Shown piece by piece: positions 16,280 through 25,070 of a stretch of DNA of 43,414 nucleotides (position 1 is its first letter; every line of letters begins with the position of its first letter). The stretch spans positions 1-43,414 of the forward strand of contig NZ_PPQC01000011.1 in the NCBI RefSeq assembly GCF_002902365.1, in the 5' to 3' direction. The DNA comes from Staphylococcus cohnii subsp. cohnii (GTDB lineage Bacteria; Bacillota; Bacilli; Staphylococcales; Staphylococcaceae). The notes beneath the pieces are model-generated. The model saw only the letters and a program-made list of their open reading frames with translations. It ran no database searches and was not told the origin of the DNA. The translations under genes were made by a program, and so were the position numbers.

Positions 16280-16882
16280 ATGAATAGAATTTCAAACGCT
16301 TTAATCTGGTTTATTGTAAGTTTTATCGTATTTCACATTATTTTATATATAATGTGGGGTGAAAAGCAAGAATACTGGTACCTTTATACTGGTATCATGC
16401 TCATCGCAGGTATCAGTTATATCTTTTACCAAAGAGATATTGAGTCAAAAAGATTATTAACATCTCTAGGGATAGGAATTATTACTGGTATCGTGCTCAT
16501 TATTGTACAGCTTATTTTAGCGGTTATCTCATCAGATATTCAGTATACAGCACTGATGAAAGAGTTAACGCGAACAGGCGTATATTTTAAATGGCAAATG
16601 TTAGTTACATTATTATTTGTAATACCATGTCATGAACTCTATATGAGAACAGTATTACAAAAAGAATTACTCAAATTAAACATCCCCATGTGGTTAAGTG
16701 TATTAATAACAGCAATTTGTTCGGCTTCTTTATTTTTCTATCTAGATAAATTGTGGATTGTTTTCTTTGTGTTTATCGTTCAAATTGTGCTTTCATTAAG
16801 CTATTATTATACGCGCAGAATTGCTACGACTGTAATAGCACAAATTGTTGCAGTTGTTATTCTATTAATTTTCCACGGTTAA
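16280..16882 (+). CDS. Multi-pass membrane protein, degenerate CPBP-like
   Basis: A 200-residue protein with about seven hydrophobic helices. The stretch VIPCHELYMRTVLQKEL (115-131) resembles motif 1 (E-E-x-x-x-R) of CPBP (Abi/CAAX-type) intramembrane proteases, here with one Glu (E119) and Arg (R123). The His-bearing motifs 2 and 3 expected in later helices are not visible, so activity is doubtful. It follows the DUF2187 gene by 5 bases. A hairpin terminator lies about 35 bases downstream. Confidence 0.7.
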   Translation: MNRISNALIWFIVSFIVFHIILYIMWGEKQEYWYLYTGIMLIAGISYIFYQRDIESKRLLTSLGIGIITGIVLIIVQLILAVISSDIQYTALMKELTRTGVYFKWQMLVTLLFVIPCHELYMRTVLQKELLKLNIPMWLSVLITAICSASLFFYLDKLWIVFFVFIVQIVLSLSYYYTRRIATTVIAQIVAVVILLIFHG

Positions 16883-16915
16883 ATTGAAACGGAAACTCAG
16901 GCTTATGAATGATAT

Positions 16916-16945
16916 GAAAAAAGGGTGAGATATTAACCCTTTTTC
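16916..16945 (+). terminator. Terminator of the DUF2187/membrane-protein unit
   Basis: AAAAAAGGGT / ACCCTTTTT with a short loop; the right arm provides the T-tract. Confidence 0.7.
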
Positions 16946-16990
16946 CAAATTTTAAAAGAGATTAACCATTTAAGATCTCTGCACGAAAAT

Positions 16991-17032
16991 AAACGCCAAC
17001 TTCTATTGAAATAATATAGAAATTGGCGTTTT
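16991..17032 (-). terminator. Terminator of the nucleotidase-like gene
   Basis: A 16-base stem with one mismatch (16991-17006 with 17016-17031). It is closely related in sequence to the terminator at 4215-4258, including the GTTTRGTTT that follows. Confidence 0.75.
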
Positions 17033-17089
17033 GTTTGGTTTCATGACATTTTTATAGTTATTGATGACATTCAAACTTTATGTGTCATA

Positions 17090-18598
17090 TCAAATAATAA
17101 CGTTAAATGTTTGTTTTTGTTCAATATGGTAATCATTATCTTTTAAATTTCTAGAAATTAATTCTACCATTGTAATTTCTCCGGTTTCATGTATGACAGC
17201 ATTTTCTAAATATTGCTTGTAGTTTCTATAGCAGTAATCAGTCATGCTTACACGATACATATGATCCAACTTAATATTTTCTAATGTTACACGGTGATAA
17301 GGTTCAGCATTCATATCTATGGTGTAATGAACACCTTGCCAAAACGTACATAAGGTTTCATCTACAATTGTTAAACTCAATGCACCATCACTAAATTCTA
17401 TATGCGAATAGCAATATTCTAAAATATCGTGAATTTGTTGACCTTTCATTGTTAAATCAACAGGAACGTCTGGATGAGGATAAGCATTGAATAAATCTTC
17501 ATTTGTAATGATGCCTCTGAGTCCTTCTTCACCACTCGTTGGTAAGTGCACACACGATATATCATAATCATAGGCTAACCGAATACTATCATGCAATAAC
17601 TGTGTAAATGGATGTGGTTTTGTAATAACATCACTCAAACCGTTTACCTCAGCTGATATAGCATTTTCGTTAATGCTTTCTTCACTCCAATTACAAACTG
17701 TTTTTCTATCATAAAAAGTCAAATCTAATAATGCTTGGTCTTCTGGATAATGATTTAGATCTACGATTTTAGAATTGACATTTTCTAATTCATAAGAATT
17801 TGTGCGCTTTTTAAAGTTTATTTTCACATGGATAAGTTGTTCAGCATTTTGTCCAGCTTGCACATAAAGCGTTTGATCATCTCTACCAATGAATGTTTGA
17901 TGTTGATGACCAGTGATTAATAAATCAATAACGCCTAAAGTTTGCATTATTTTTTCCGCTTCATTAACATTTTGTTCACGTTCATTTGATGTTTTATTTA
18001 GTTGATTAAGCCCACCATGGTATATAACAATTAAAAAGTCAGGCATTTCACTTTCGTGAATAAATCGAATCCAGCGTTTAGAAGAGCGCAATGTCTTTTC
18101 AATCCGTACATCATTTTCCATTTCAAAATGTTCTCGCTCCATTAAACCATCTGAAGTTAAACCCACAATTGCGATTTTCACACCTTCAATTTCTTTAATT
18201 GTATAAGGTGTAGAAAAATATGGTTCTTTCGTACGCTTATATTCAATATTTGCGGATAACCAAGGAAACCTCGACAATGATACAGCCCTCGAAAAGAATG
18301 ACAGTCCAAATTTAAATTCATTAGGACTAATACCACTTGCATCGTATTGCATGGCATTCATTAATTTTATCATTGGATGACGCTTATAAGGTGCTACCAC
18401 TGCATAATAAAATGCTGCTAACGAACCTGCTAAACTACCACCACTATCTAATAGAATGACGTGATCGTTTGTTTCTCTAATACTTTTAACATAAGCGCCT
18501 GCTCTATAAATATTTGAATTATTTTCACCACTTTGAAAATAACTATGCATATCAGAAGTAGTAATAATGTCTATTGCGATTTTTTCACTTTTTTTCAT
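17090..18598 (-). CDS. 5'-nucleotidase/UDP-sugar hydrolase-like protein with altered metal site
   Basis: A 502-residue two-domain protein of the UshA/YunD class: an N-terminal metallophosphatase domain (1-260) and a C-terminal nucleotide-recognition domain (about 320-500). There is no signal peptide, so it should be cytoplasmic like Bacillus YunD. The motifs partly depart from the family: SDMH (15-18) and GHQH (230-233) are kept. However, the D-x-G-D motif reads DSGG (51-54) and the G-N-H/N-E motif reads SPNE (91-94), losing a metal-bridging Asp and the Asn. Catalysis may be weak or changed. It lies alone, with a terminator after it. Confidence 0.8.
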   Translation of the reverse strand: MKKSEKIAIDIITTSDMHSYFQSGENNSNIYRAGAYVKSIRETNDHVILLDSGGSLAGSLAAFYYAVVAPYKRHPMIKLMNAMQYDASGISPNEFKFGLSFFSRAVSLSRFPWLSANIEYKRTKEPYFSTPYTIKEIEGVKIAIVGLTSDGLMEREHFEMENDVRIEKTLRSSKRWIRFIHESEMPDFLIVIYHGGLNQLNKTSNEREQNVNEAEKIMQTLGVIDLLITGHQHQTFIGRDDQTLYVQAGQNAEQLIHVKINFKKRTNSYELENVNSKIVDLNHYPEDQALLDLTFYDRKTVCNWSEESINENAISAEVNGLSDVITKPHPFTQLLHDSIRLAYDYDISCVHLPTSGEEGLRGIITNEDLFNAYPHPDVPVDLTMKGQQIHDILEYCYSHIEFSDGALSLTIVDETLCTFWQGVHYTIDMNAEPYHRVTLENIKLDHMYRVSMTDYCYRNYKQYLENAVIHETGEITMVELISRNLKDNDYHIEQKQTFNVII

Positions 18599-18702
18599 AC
18601 GCCTCTCCCCTCATTAATCATAGTCTAACACGTTTCTAAATTAGCTTGAAATAATTATGAACATATATGATTCACTATATATGCTTCCTTTATTTCAAAA
18701 TT

Positions 18703-18742
18703 AAAAGCACCAGCACATCCTTTGTTAGATATACTGGCGCCA
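18703..18742 (-). terminator. Terminator after ktrD
   Basis: Minus-strand GCGCCAG pairs with CTGGTGC (one wobble) around a 20-base loop and is followed by TTTTAATTTT. It ends the htrA-like/ktrD unit. Confidence 0.5.
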
Positions 18743-18782
18743 TGATTTCACAAATTATTAAGTTCAGACTTACATTTAACAA

Positions 18783-20141
18783 TCAACCAATTTGAACGCG
18801 TTCCTTAGGATAATGGAATTTATCTGGTTCTCTACGTCCACCAATCATAATAATAAAACTGATTAAGCCGACACGACCAATGAGCATCAATAACATCAAG
18901 ACGCCTTTACTCATATCATTCACATCACCTGTAATCCCCAACGATAATCCACATGTACCAAATGCTGACATGACTTCGAAAAATGCTTGTAAAAAGGATA
19001 CCTTCCCATTTTCAACAACTAGTATAAAAATCATGCTCGTGAAAGTTAATATACTGGCCATGATAAATACAGCAAATGAACGTTGAACATCAGTAATGTG
19101 AATCTCACGATTAAATGCTTTGATAGATGTTTTCTCAGGTTGGTTACTAAAGTTTAAAAGGAATAATATTAAAATAGCAAATGTCGTTGTTCTAATACCA
19201 CCACCTACTGAACTTGGAGATGAGCCTATAAACATCAATATACCCATAACAATATTCGTACCTTCACCAAATCCGCTTACATCAATAGTTTGAAGTCCTG
19301 AACTCCTAGTGGTTGCTGATTGAAACAATGCATAAAATAACGATTTATGCCAACTCATATTTTGAAAAGCTTGGTTATGTTCAAATAATAGAATAATTAT
19401 CACACCAAAAATAAACAAACCAAAATATGTTACCGTTGTAATTTTTGCAAATAATGAAAATCTAAAATTAGGAATTCGATTTTTTATATATGCTTTCACT
19501 TCTATTAATACAGGAAAACCAATTGAACCTAACATAATTAAAAACATAACGATTGTTTGTACAAAATAGTCATTAGCATAAGGTATAAGTGACTGTCCTG
19601 TTATATCAAGTCCACCATTTGTCGTTGCCGATACCGATACAAATAATCCTTGCATGATTGCATATTGTATATCCGGGTTATCTCTATAAAAATAAAATGC
19701 TAATAGCGATGCACCAACAAGTTCTATAATGATGATTGTTCGAACAATATCTAAAATCAATTTCACAGTGCCACTCATCGTATGTTTATTATTATCTAAC
19801 ATGATCAATTGACGTTCGCGCATACCGATGTGCTTACCTAAGACAACCCATAGCATAGTTCCGATGGCCATAACACCAATCCCGCCCAAATTAAGTATCA
19901 GCATAATTATAACTTGACCAAAGGTTGTGTAAGTATCAATAATATTAACTGGTGTTAATCCTGTTACACTGACACCAGACACAGCAACAAACAATGAATC
20001 AATTGGATCTACAGACACATTAGACTTATGAACAAAGGGCAAGTTCAACATTAAAAATGCTACAATAATTGCCACGATATAATACATTACAATCCCTTGT
20101 TGAGGACTTGATTTTTTTAACAATTGGTTGAAAATGGACAA
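18783..20141 (-). CDS. ktrD: Ktr-type potassium uptake channel subunit
   Basis: A 452-residue TrkH/KtrB-family membrane subunit of a K+ uptake channel. Four M1-P-M2 repeats are visible through their filter regions: VSVTGLTPV (57-65), SATTNGGLD, SATTRSSGLQ and SAFGTCGLSLG, each with the filter Gly. It needs a cytoplasmic KtrA/KtrC RCK ring, which is not encoded here. Staphylococci have KtrB and KtrD; the location beside the htrA-like gene matches ktrD of S. aureus. It starts 18 bases after the protease gene, so the two are likely cotranscribed. Confidence 0.88.
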   Translation of the reverse strand: MSIFNQLLKKSSPQQGIVMYYIVAIIVAFLMLNLPFVHKSNVSVDPIDSLFVAVSGVSVTGLTPVNIIDTYTTFGQVIIMLILNLGGIGVMAIGTMLWVVLGKHIGMRERQLIMLDNNKHTMSGTVKLILDIVRTIIIIELVGASLLAFYFYRDNPDIQYAIMQGLFVSVSATTNGGLDITGQSLIPYANDYFVQTIVMFLIMLGSIGFPVLIEVKAYIKNRIPNFRFSLFAKITTVTYFGLFIFGVIIILLFEHNQAFQNMSWHKSLFYALFQSATTRSSGLQTIDVSGFGEGTNIVMGILMFIGSSPSSVGGGIRTTTFAILILFLLNFSNQPEKTSIKAFNREIHITDVQRSFAVFIMASILTFTSMIFILVVENGKVSFLQAFFEVMSAFGTCGLSLGITGDVNDMSKGVLMLLMLIGRVGLISFIIMIGGRREPDKFHYPKERVQIG

Positions 20142-20159
20142 CGTTTCTTCACCTCAACG

Positions 20160-21902
20160 TTACTTCAGTTTAATCTTAATATCCTTTTCTTTACCATCTC
20201 TATAGATTTTAGCTGGTAATGTTTTTAAATCATCTTTATGATTAAAGATAATTTGTCTGTATCTAAGATTATCTTCTAATTCTTTACCATCTAATTCTAC
20301 TATGACATCATTTTTTTGCAACCCGGATTTTTCACCTAATGAATCTTTTTTAACGTCACCTATAAATACACCTTTTTTAACGTCTTCTGGTAAATTAATA
20401 GATTGCTTTGTAGCTTCATCAATATCTCCAATATTAGCAATTTTTACGCCAGTGTTAGGATATTTGACTTCACCTTTAGCTTCTAACTGCTTGGCAATAT
20501 CTTCAGCGTCATTGATTGGTATAGCAAAGGCAATCCCCTCAACATTTTCCATATCTATTTTTAATGATGCTATGCCTACTAACTTACTTTTCCTATCGAT
20601 AACTGCGCCACCTGAGTTACCTGGATTTACAGGAGCGTCTATTTGAAAAGCACTCATTAATACATCATATTGATCATCTTTATTGATATCTACTGGTATA
20701 TGTCTATTCAAACCTGAAATAATACCATCAGATATACTTCCTTTAAAGTCTACACCTAAGGGGTTCCCTACTACTATGATCGGTTCACCTAGTACTAAAG
20801 TGCTGGAATCACCTATTTTAATCGGTTTCACTTTACTATCTGATTTTACTTTAGCTTTAACAACGGCGATATCTGAATATTTGTCCGTGCCAATAACTTT
20901 TCCAATAGAATAGTCATCATTACCATATGTAATCTTTTGTTCTTTTTTATCTCCAACCACATGTGCGTTGGTCATAATAAAAATAGAGTCGCCCACTTTT
21001 TTGTAGACGACACCTGAACCTAATTCATTTTCTTTACCTGCTTCTTGTGTCTCTTTTTCAGCAGAAGTTCTATCATCACTCGTATCATTTTCAACAGTTA
21101 CTACGGAATGAATTGCACTGTTCGCGCTTTTCATTGTTGCTGTATAAGTCTTATCTTTATTTTGATTATCATGAAAGACATGATCATTTAAAGTACCATT
21201 TTCATCAACATTTTTGAATATAGCCTGTATGAGTGTCAGTAAAACAATAACTGCCACAACAATTAGAATTTTGGCCCAATGTTCAATAAAGAAAACTTTA
21301 ACTTTATCTAGCGTGTTAGTCGTATTTTGATGCTTATTTTCAGTGTTAGAATTCGAATATTCCCTAGAACTTTTTTGTTGTGAAGTTTGTTCATCATTAT
21401 TCAAATAATAATCGACTCTAGATTGTTGCGCATTTTCTGAATAAAAGTTCTGTTCTTGTTCTTTTTTTGGTGGGACATGTTGTTCATTTGACGATGTACT
21501 GTCATTTTGAGTCTCGCTCTCAGTGTGTACTGATTTTGAATCTATTTTATTTTCTTCCGACACCATATCGTCGTTTTCATTATATGAATGATTGATATTA
21601 TTTGCTGAAGTTGTGTCATTGTGCTGTGTGTCTTCTTGCGTATGTTTGGCATTCCGTGCTGCCGCAATTGCTTGTTGTTGCTGAATTTCTTCTTGTGTTA
21701 GCTTTTCAATACGTGCTTTTCTTAAATTTTCTTTCACACGTTCTTCATTATTTTTAGCAAGTATTTCAGCTTTTTCTTCACGCTGTTTTCTAGCTTTACG
21801 TTCTTGTTGCACACGTTGTTCCCGTTCCTCGTTATGAAAGTATTCACGTCGTTTACGTCCATACTTTACTTTTGGGATGACATGTTTTTTATTTTGCGTC
21901 AC
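20160..21902 (-). CDS. HtrA-like membrane-anchored serine protease
   Basis: A 580-residue protein in three parts. The first is a highly charged Lys/Glu/Gln-rich cytoplasmic region (1-205) with low-complexity coiled-coil-like segments. Next is one membrane helix (about 210-230, [19 protein letters not shown]). The last is an extracellular trypsin-fold domain with the catalytic triad H314 (TNAHVV), D344 (YSDIAVV) and S430 (PGNSGGAV), followed by one PDZ domain (about 485-580). From memory the S. aureus homologue is longer (about 770 residues), the difference lying in the charged N-terminus. HtrA proteases handle misfolded exported proteins and surface-protein maturation. The gene shares a transcript with ktrD. 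Confidence 0.9.
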   Translation of the reverse strand: MTQNKKHVIPKVKYGRKRREYFHNEEREQRVQQERKARKQREEKAEILAKNNEERVKENLRKARIEKLTQEEIQQQQAIAAARNAKHTQEDTQHNDTTSANNINHSYNENDDMVSEENKIDSKSVHTESETQNDSTSSNEQHVPPKKEQEQNFYSENAQQSRVDYYLNNDEQTSQQKSSREYSNSNTENKHQNTTNTLDKVKVFFIEHWAKILIVVAVIVLLTLIQAIFKNVDENGTLNDHVFHDNQNKDKTYTATMKSANSAIHSVVTVENDTSDDRTSAEKETQEAGKENELGSGVVYKKVGDSIFIMTNAHVVGDKKEQKITYGNDDYSIGKVIGTDKYSDIAVVKAKVKSDSKVKPIKIGDSSTLVLGEPIIVVGNPLGVDFKGSISDGIISGLNRHIPVDINKDDQYDVLMSAFQIDAPVNPGNSGGAVIDRKSKLVGIASLKIDMENVEGIAFAIPINDAEDIAKQLEAKGEVKYPNTGVKIANIGDIDEATKQSINLPEDVKKGVFIGDVKKDSLGEKSGLQKNDVIVELDGKELEDNLRYRQIIFNHKDDLKTLPAKIYRDGKEKDIKIKLK

Positions 21903-22048
21903 AGTAAGCCCCCCTATTACTTTTGATTACAATTCTATTATGACATAACATATATAATTTTTCTGCTTTATTTTGTCATATAAAGTTAGCATACTACAGA
22001 TTATAGTCTCTTTTAGTAAAAAATTCTAACTTTATCACATATAGAACA

Positions 22049-22085
22049 AAAAAGCCTGAGTCATAAGTTTTATGACTCAGGCTTA
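22049..22085 (-). terminator. Terminator of terC
   Basis: A perfect 15-base stem, AAGCCTGAGTCATAA / TTATGACTCAGGCTT, followed on the minus strand by six T. Confidence 0.85.
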
Positions 22086-22091
22086 CATATA

Positions 22092-22889
22092 TTATTGATG
22101 TTCTTTTTTATTATTTTTAACAGATGTTAACCAACCGATAATTACAAGTGCAATCATAACCGTCCAGAAAATTGATTGCCATAATACACTGTGTGGGAAA
22201 TGTTCTGGTAATATTTTAATATCAGGATGTGCTAGCACCATAATTACTAATTTAATACCTACCCAACCTACAATCGCAAATGCAGCGCCTTCTAAACCAG
22301 GATATTTGTTCAATAGATTTACAAACCAAGTGGCTGCAAAACGCATGATGATCACACCTAGCATACCACCTAGGAACATGACTGCAAATTGACCAAGGTC
22401 CATACCACCAAAGTGTATACCAACAGTCGGTAAAGTTACTGCAATAGCAAGGGCAGCTAACATGGAATCAATCGCAAATGCTATATCAGCAAATTCTACT
22501 TTTAATACTGTGCCCCAAAATGCTTTTGGACTAGCATGTATTTCCTCACCCGATTCATCATAATGATGATCATCAGTACCATCCTCTTTTTGATGATCTT
22601 TTTCTTTAAAGAATGATATGAGGTTTTTAATCGACATGTATAGTAGGTAAATTGCGCCTAGCGCTTGAATCCACCAAAAATGTGCGATAATGCTTATTAA
22701 GAATAAAGAAATAAAACGGAAAATAAATGCACCTAACAGTCCATAGAACAATGCTTTTTTACGTTGTTCAGGAGGCAAATGTTTAACCATGACTGCCATT
22801 ACAACAGCATTATCTGCTGCTAATAAACCTTCTAAAAATACCAGTACTACTAGAACCCATAAATAAGGTAAAATCAAACTCGGATCCAT
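22092..22889 (-). CDS. TerC/YkoY-family membrane protein (probable Mn2+ exporter)
   Basis: A 265-residue polytopic protein of the TerC family with about seven helices. The conserved acidic metal-site segments are EGLLAADNAVVM (20-31) and VEFADIAFAIDS (about 130-141). A His/Asp-rich cytoplasmic loop (DHQKEDGTDDHHYDESGE) lies between helices 3 and 4. Bacillus relatives YkoY/YceF export Mn2+, in part to load secreted metalloenzymes. The gene is preceded by a yybP-ykoY manganese riboswitch, which supports this role strongly. AAGGAG lies before the ATG. Confidence 0.88.
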   Translation of the reverse strand: MDPSLILPYLWVLVVLVFLEGLLAADNAVVMAVMVKHLPPEQRKKALFYGLLGAFIFRFISLFLISIIAHFWWIQALGAIYLLYMSIKNLISFFKEKDHQKEDGTDDHHYDESGEEIHASPKAFWGTVLKVEFADIAFAIDSMLAALAIAVTLPTVGIHFGGMDLGQFAVMFLGGMLGVIIMRFAATWFVNLLNKYPGLEGAAFAIVGWVGIKLVIMVLAHPDIKILPEHFPHSVLWQSIFWTVMIALVIIGWLTSVKNNKKEHQ

Positions 22890-22914
22890 TTAGGACAACT
22901 CCTTTAGTTTTTTA

Positions 22915-23042
22915 CATAAAAATAGAGACCTAAGCTAAGTAAATGCTACATACATTTTTAAATCATATACACTCACTAAAGTAAATTAAACTCTCAGTCT
23001 TATATAATTTGTATGTTTGTAACATTTATAAGCAAAGGTCTC
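22915..23042 (-). promoter_or_regulatory. Expression platform (attenuator hairpin) of the terC riboswitch
   Basis: On the minus strand GAGACCT of the aptamer's 3' end (within 23032-23042) is complementary to AGGTCTC at 22925-22931, which is followed by CTATTTTTA. Inside, AAATGTTACAAACAT pairs almost fully with ATGTATGTAGCATTT, extending the helix. This long hairpin plus T-tract would terminate transcription unless the aptamer holds GAGACCT; Mn2+ would then turn terC on. Pairings are visible; the switching mechanism is inferred from the family. Confidence 0.6.
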
Positions 23043-23205
23043 ACTCGACAGTGTTTTTCCTGCCCATTTTACCGGAAACATTTAACGTTTCGTAATGACG
23101 ATAAAATGACTATGTTAAAAAGATATATAAAACAGATATTTTATAATGATATGACTATCTCATATATCTCTTTAAAAACAGTTGAGTTACTCCCCTCCGA
23201 CTACA
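23030..23205 (-). promoter_or_regulatory. yybP-ykoY (Mn2+) riboswitch aptamer
   Basis: The minus strand contains both signature strands of this riboswitch class: GGAGGGGAGTAACTC at the 5' side (from about 23198; GGGGAGTA at 23188-23195) and GAGTGAGACCTTTGC at the 3' side (GAGACCTTTGC at 23032-23042), with ACTC/GAGT pairing. A long variable hairpin region lies between. The gene it leads is terC, one of the two namesake targets of the class (ykoY). The class is known to sense Mn2+. Confidence 0.82.
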
Positions 23206-23235
23206 AAGTCATAGGTATTCTATTAATAATATAGT

Positions 23236-23264
23236 ATTATACACAATTATTCATGTTATAACAA
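23236..23264 (-). promoter_or_regulatory. Promoter of the riboswitch-terC unit
   Basis: Minus strand TTGTTA (23259-23264), 17-base spacer, perfect TATAAT (23236-23241). The -35 overlaps the last codons of prfC. The leader RNA would be about 340 bases. Confidence 0.65.
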
Positions 23265-24818
23265 ACTGTATAATTTAATTTCTGGAAATTTTTCTTCAAA
23301 CCATCTCGTTGCAAATTCATTTTCAAATAAGAAAACGTAATTATCATAAACATCTTTAACTAATATAGAACGAGAAGAACTCATTTTATCTTTAATATCT
23401 TCTTCATTTTCAATCCATCTTGCAATTTTTGGACCAACTGGTTCCATGATGACATCAACATTATATTCGTTTTTAAGTCTATGTTCAAAAACTTCAAATT
23501 GTAGTTGACCAACTGCACCAATAAGAATTTGATTAGTATGCAATGCTTTATAGTATTGAATTGCACCTTCTTGAACTAACTGTTCAATTCCCTTATGGAA
23601 ATGTTTTTGTTTCATGACGTTTTTCGCAGAAACTTTCATAAATAATTCTGGTGTAAACTGTGGTAATTCTTGGAAACTAAATTTTTGGTTTCCACCTACT
23701 AATGTATCTCCAATTTGGTAATTTCCTGTGTCATACAAGCCTATGATATCTCCGGCGACCGCATGATTAACAGTTTCTTTGTCATCAGCCATAAATGAAG
23801 TTGAACGTGTTATTTTTTGTTTCTTTTTCGTTCTTTGTAACGTAACATCCATACCTCGTTCGAAAGCGCCACTAACAACCCTCATAAATGCAATTCTGTC
23901 TCTGTGTTTAGGGTCCATATTCGCTTGAATTTTGAAAATAAAGCCTGAAAAATCTGTATCATATGGTGTAACTTCAATATCTTCTTTCGTTTGTCGAGCA
24001 CTTGGCATAGGTGCATGATCAACATAAGCATTCAAGAAATTTTGTACACCAAAGTTTGCTAACGCTGACCCAAAGAACACTGGTGTTAAATCACCTTTTC
24101 TCAAAGCTTCATTATCAAATGTTTCTCCTGCTTCTTCTACCAACATTAATTCTTCGATTGCTTGTGTAAAGGCGCTATCATTTTTAATTTTATGATCTTC
24201 TTCCAATTCATAATCATCATTTAAATGAAGCACATTTTGTTCATCTCTAAAAGGCTCAATCGTATGTGTATCTCGATCAATGATACCAAAGAAATTTTGT
24301 CCCATACCCACTGGCCAATTCATAGGATATGTTTCGATTTCCAAAGTAGACTCGATTTCATCCAATAATTCAAACGGTTCTTTACCTACTCTATCTAATT
24401 TATTGATAAATGTGAAAATAGGAATGCCTCTCATCTTACAAACTTTGAATAGTTTTAAAGTTTGCGGTTCAATACCTTTCGCACAATCTATAACCATTAC
24501 AGCACTGTCCACGGCCATTAATGTTCTATATGTGTCTTCAGAAAAATCTTCGTGTCCAGGTGTATCTAAAATGTTAATTTTGTAATGATCATAATCAAAT
24601 TGCATCACTGAACTTGTAACTGAGATACCACGTTCTTGTTCAACTTTCATCCAGTCACTTGTCGCAAATTTACCACTTTTTTTACCTTTTACAGTTCCCG
24701 CTTCTCTAATTGCACCACCAAATAATAGTAACTTTTCAGTTAATGTGGTTTTACCAGCATCTGGGTGGGAAATAATCGCAAAAGTTTTTCTGGATTCTAC
24801 TTCTTCCTTTATACTCAT
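23256..24818 (-). CDS. prfC: Peptide chain release factor 3
   Basis: A 520-residue translational GTPase that recycles RF1/RF2 from the ribosome after peptide release. G1 is SHPDAGKTT (17-25), the switch I/II region has RGISVTSS and [14 protein letters not shown], and G4 is NKLDR. The EF-Tu-like domain 2 and the RF3-specific C-terminal domain are complete. Length matches the family (about 520). GGAG precedes the ATG. It is 12 bases downstream of the YueH-type gene in the murE transcript. Confidence 0.96.
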   Translation of the reverse strand: MSIKEEVESRKTFAIISHPDAGKTTLTEKLLLFGGAIREAGTVKGKKSGKFATSDWMKVEQERGISVTSSVMQFDYDHYKINILDTPGHEDFSEDTYRTLMAVDSAVMVIDCAKGIEPQTLKLFKVCKMRGIPIFTFINKLDRVGKEPFELLDEIESTLEIETYPMNWPVGMGQNFFGIIDRDTHTIEPFRDEQNVLHLNDDYELEEDHKIKNDSAFTQAIEELMLVEEAGETFDNEALRKGDLTPVFFGSALANFGVQNFLNAYVDHAPMPSARQTKEDIEVTPYDTDFSGFIFKIQANMDPKHRDRIAFMRVVSGAFERGMDVTLQRTKKKQKITRSTSFMADDKETVNHAVAGDIIGLYDTGNYQIGDTLVGGNQKFSFQELPQFTPELFMKVSAKNVMKQKHFHKGIEQLVQEGAIQYYKALHTNQILIGAVGQLQFEVFEHRLKNEYNVDVIMEPVGPKIARWIENEEDIKDKMSSSRSILVKDVYDNYVFLFENEFATRWFEEKFPEIKLYSLL

Positions 24819-24830
24819 TTGTTCTCTCCT

Positions 24831-25070
24831 TTAATTCTCAAATATCGATTGACCAATATCATCAGCAATTTGTACTGCTGTTGACTCATCAAGTAACGTA
24901 AACAAGTGTATCACAAGTTCCTCCTTGATATCATCATCATTTAACGAAGTATCAATTTCTAATGACCAATTTAAGTCTGGTATTGCCAAAAGCAAGACTT
25001 CATCGTTAGCATTTTTATAAATATAACTACGGACTGTTACATCATTCAGACTGATAAGTCTAATTTCCAA
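24831..25070 (-). CDS. YueH-family protein
   Basis: An 80-residue protein (from TTG at 25070) matching the small YueH family of Firmicutes: [37 protein letters not shown], with the typical A-I-P-D-x-x-W-S segment, then an acidic helical tail. Function unknown. The gene overlaps the end of murE by 11 bases. Upstream in-frame alternatives are GTG (25079) and TTG (25085). I chose 25070 because family members begin close to E-I-R and GGTGG of the murE end sits just before it. Confidence 0.7.
   Translation of the reverse strand: MEIRLISLNDVTVRSYIYKNANDEVLLLAIPDLNWSLEIDTSLNDDDIKEELVIHLFTLLDESTAVQIADDIGQSIFEN

Noticed and set aside
23013..23234. Open frame of 73 codons upstream of terC
   Set aside because: It lies antisense to the riboswitch, has no ribosome site and no domain.
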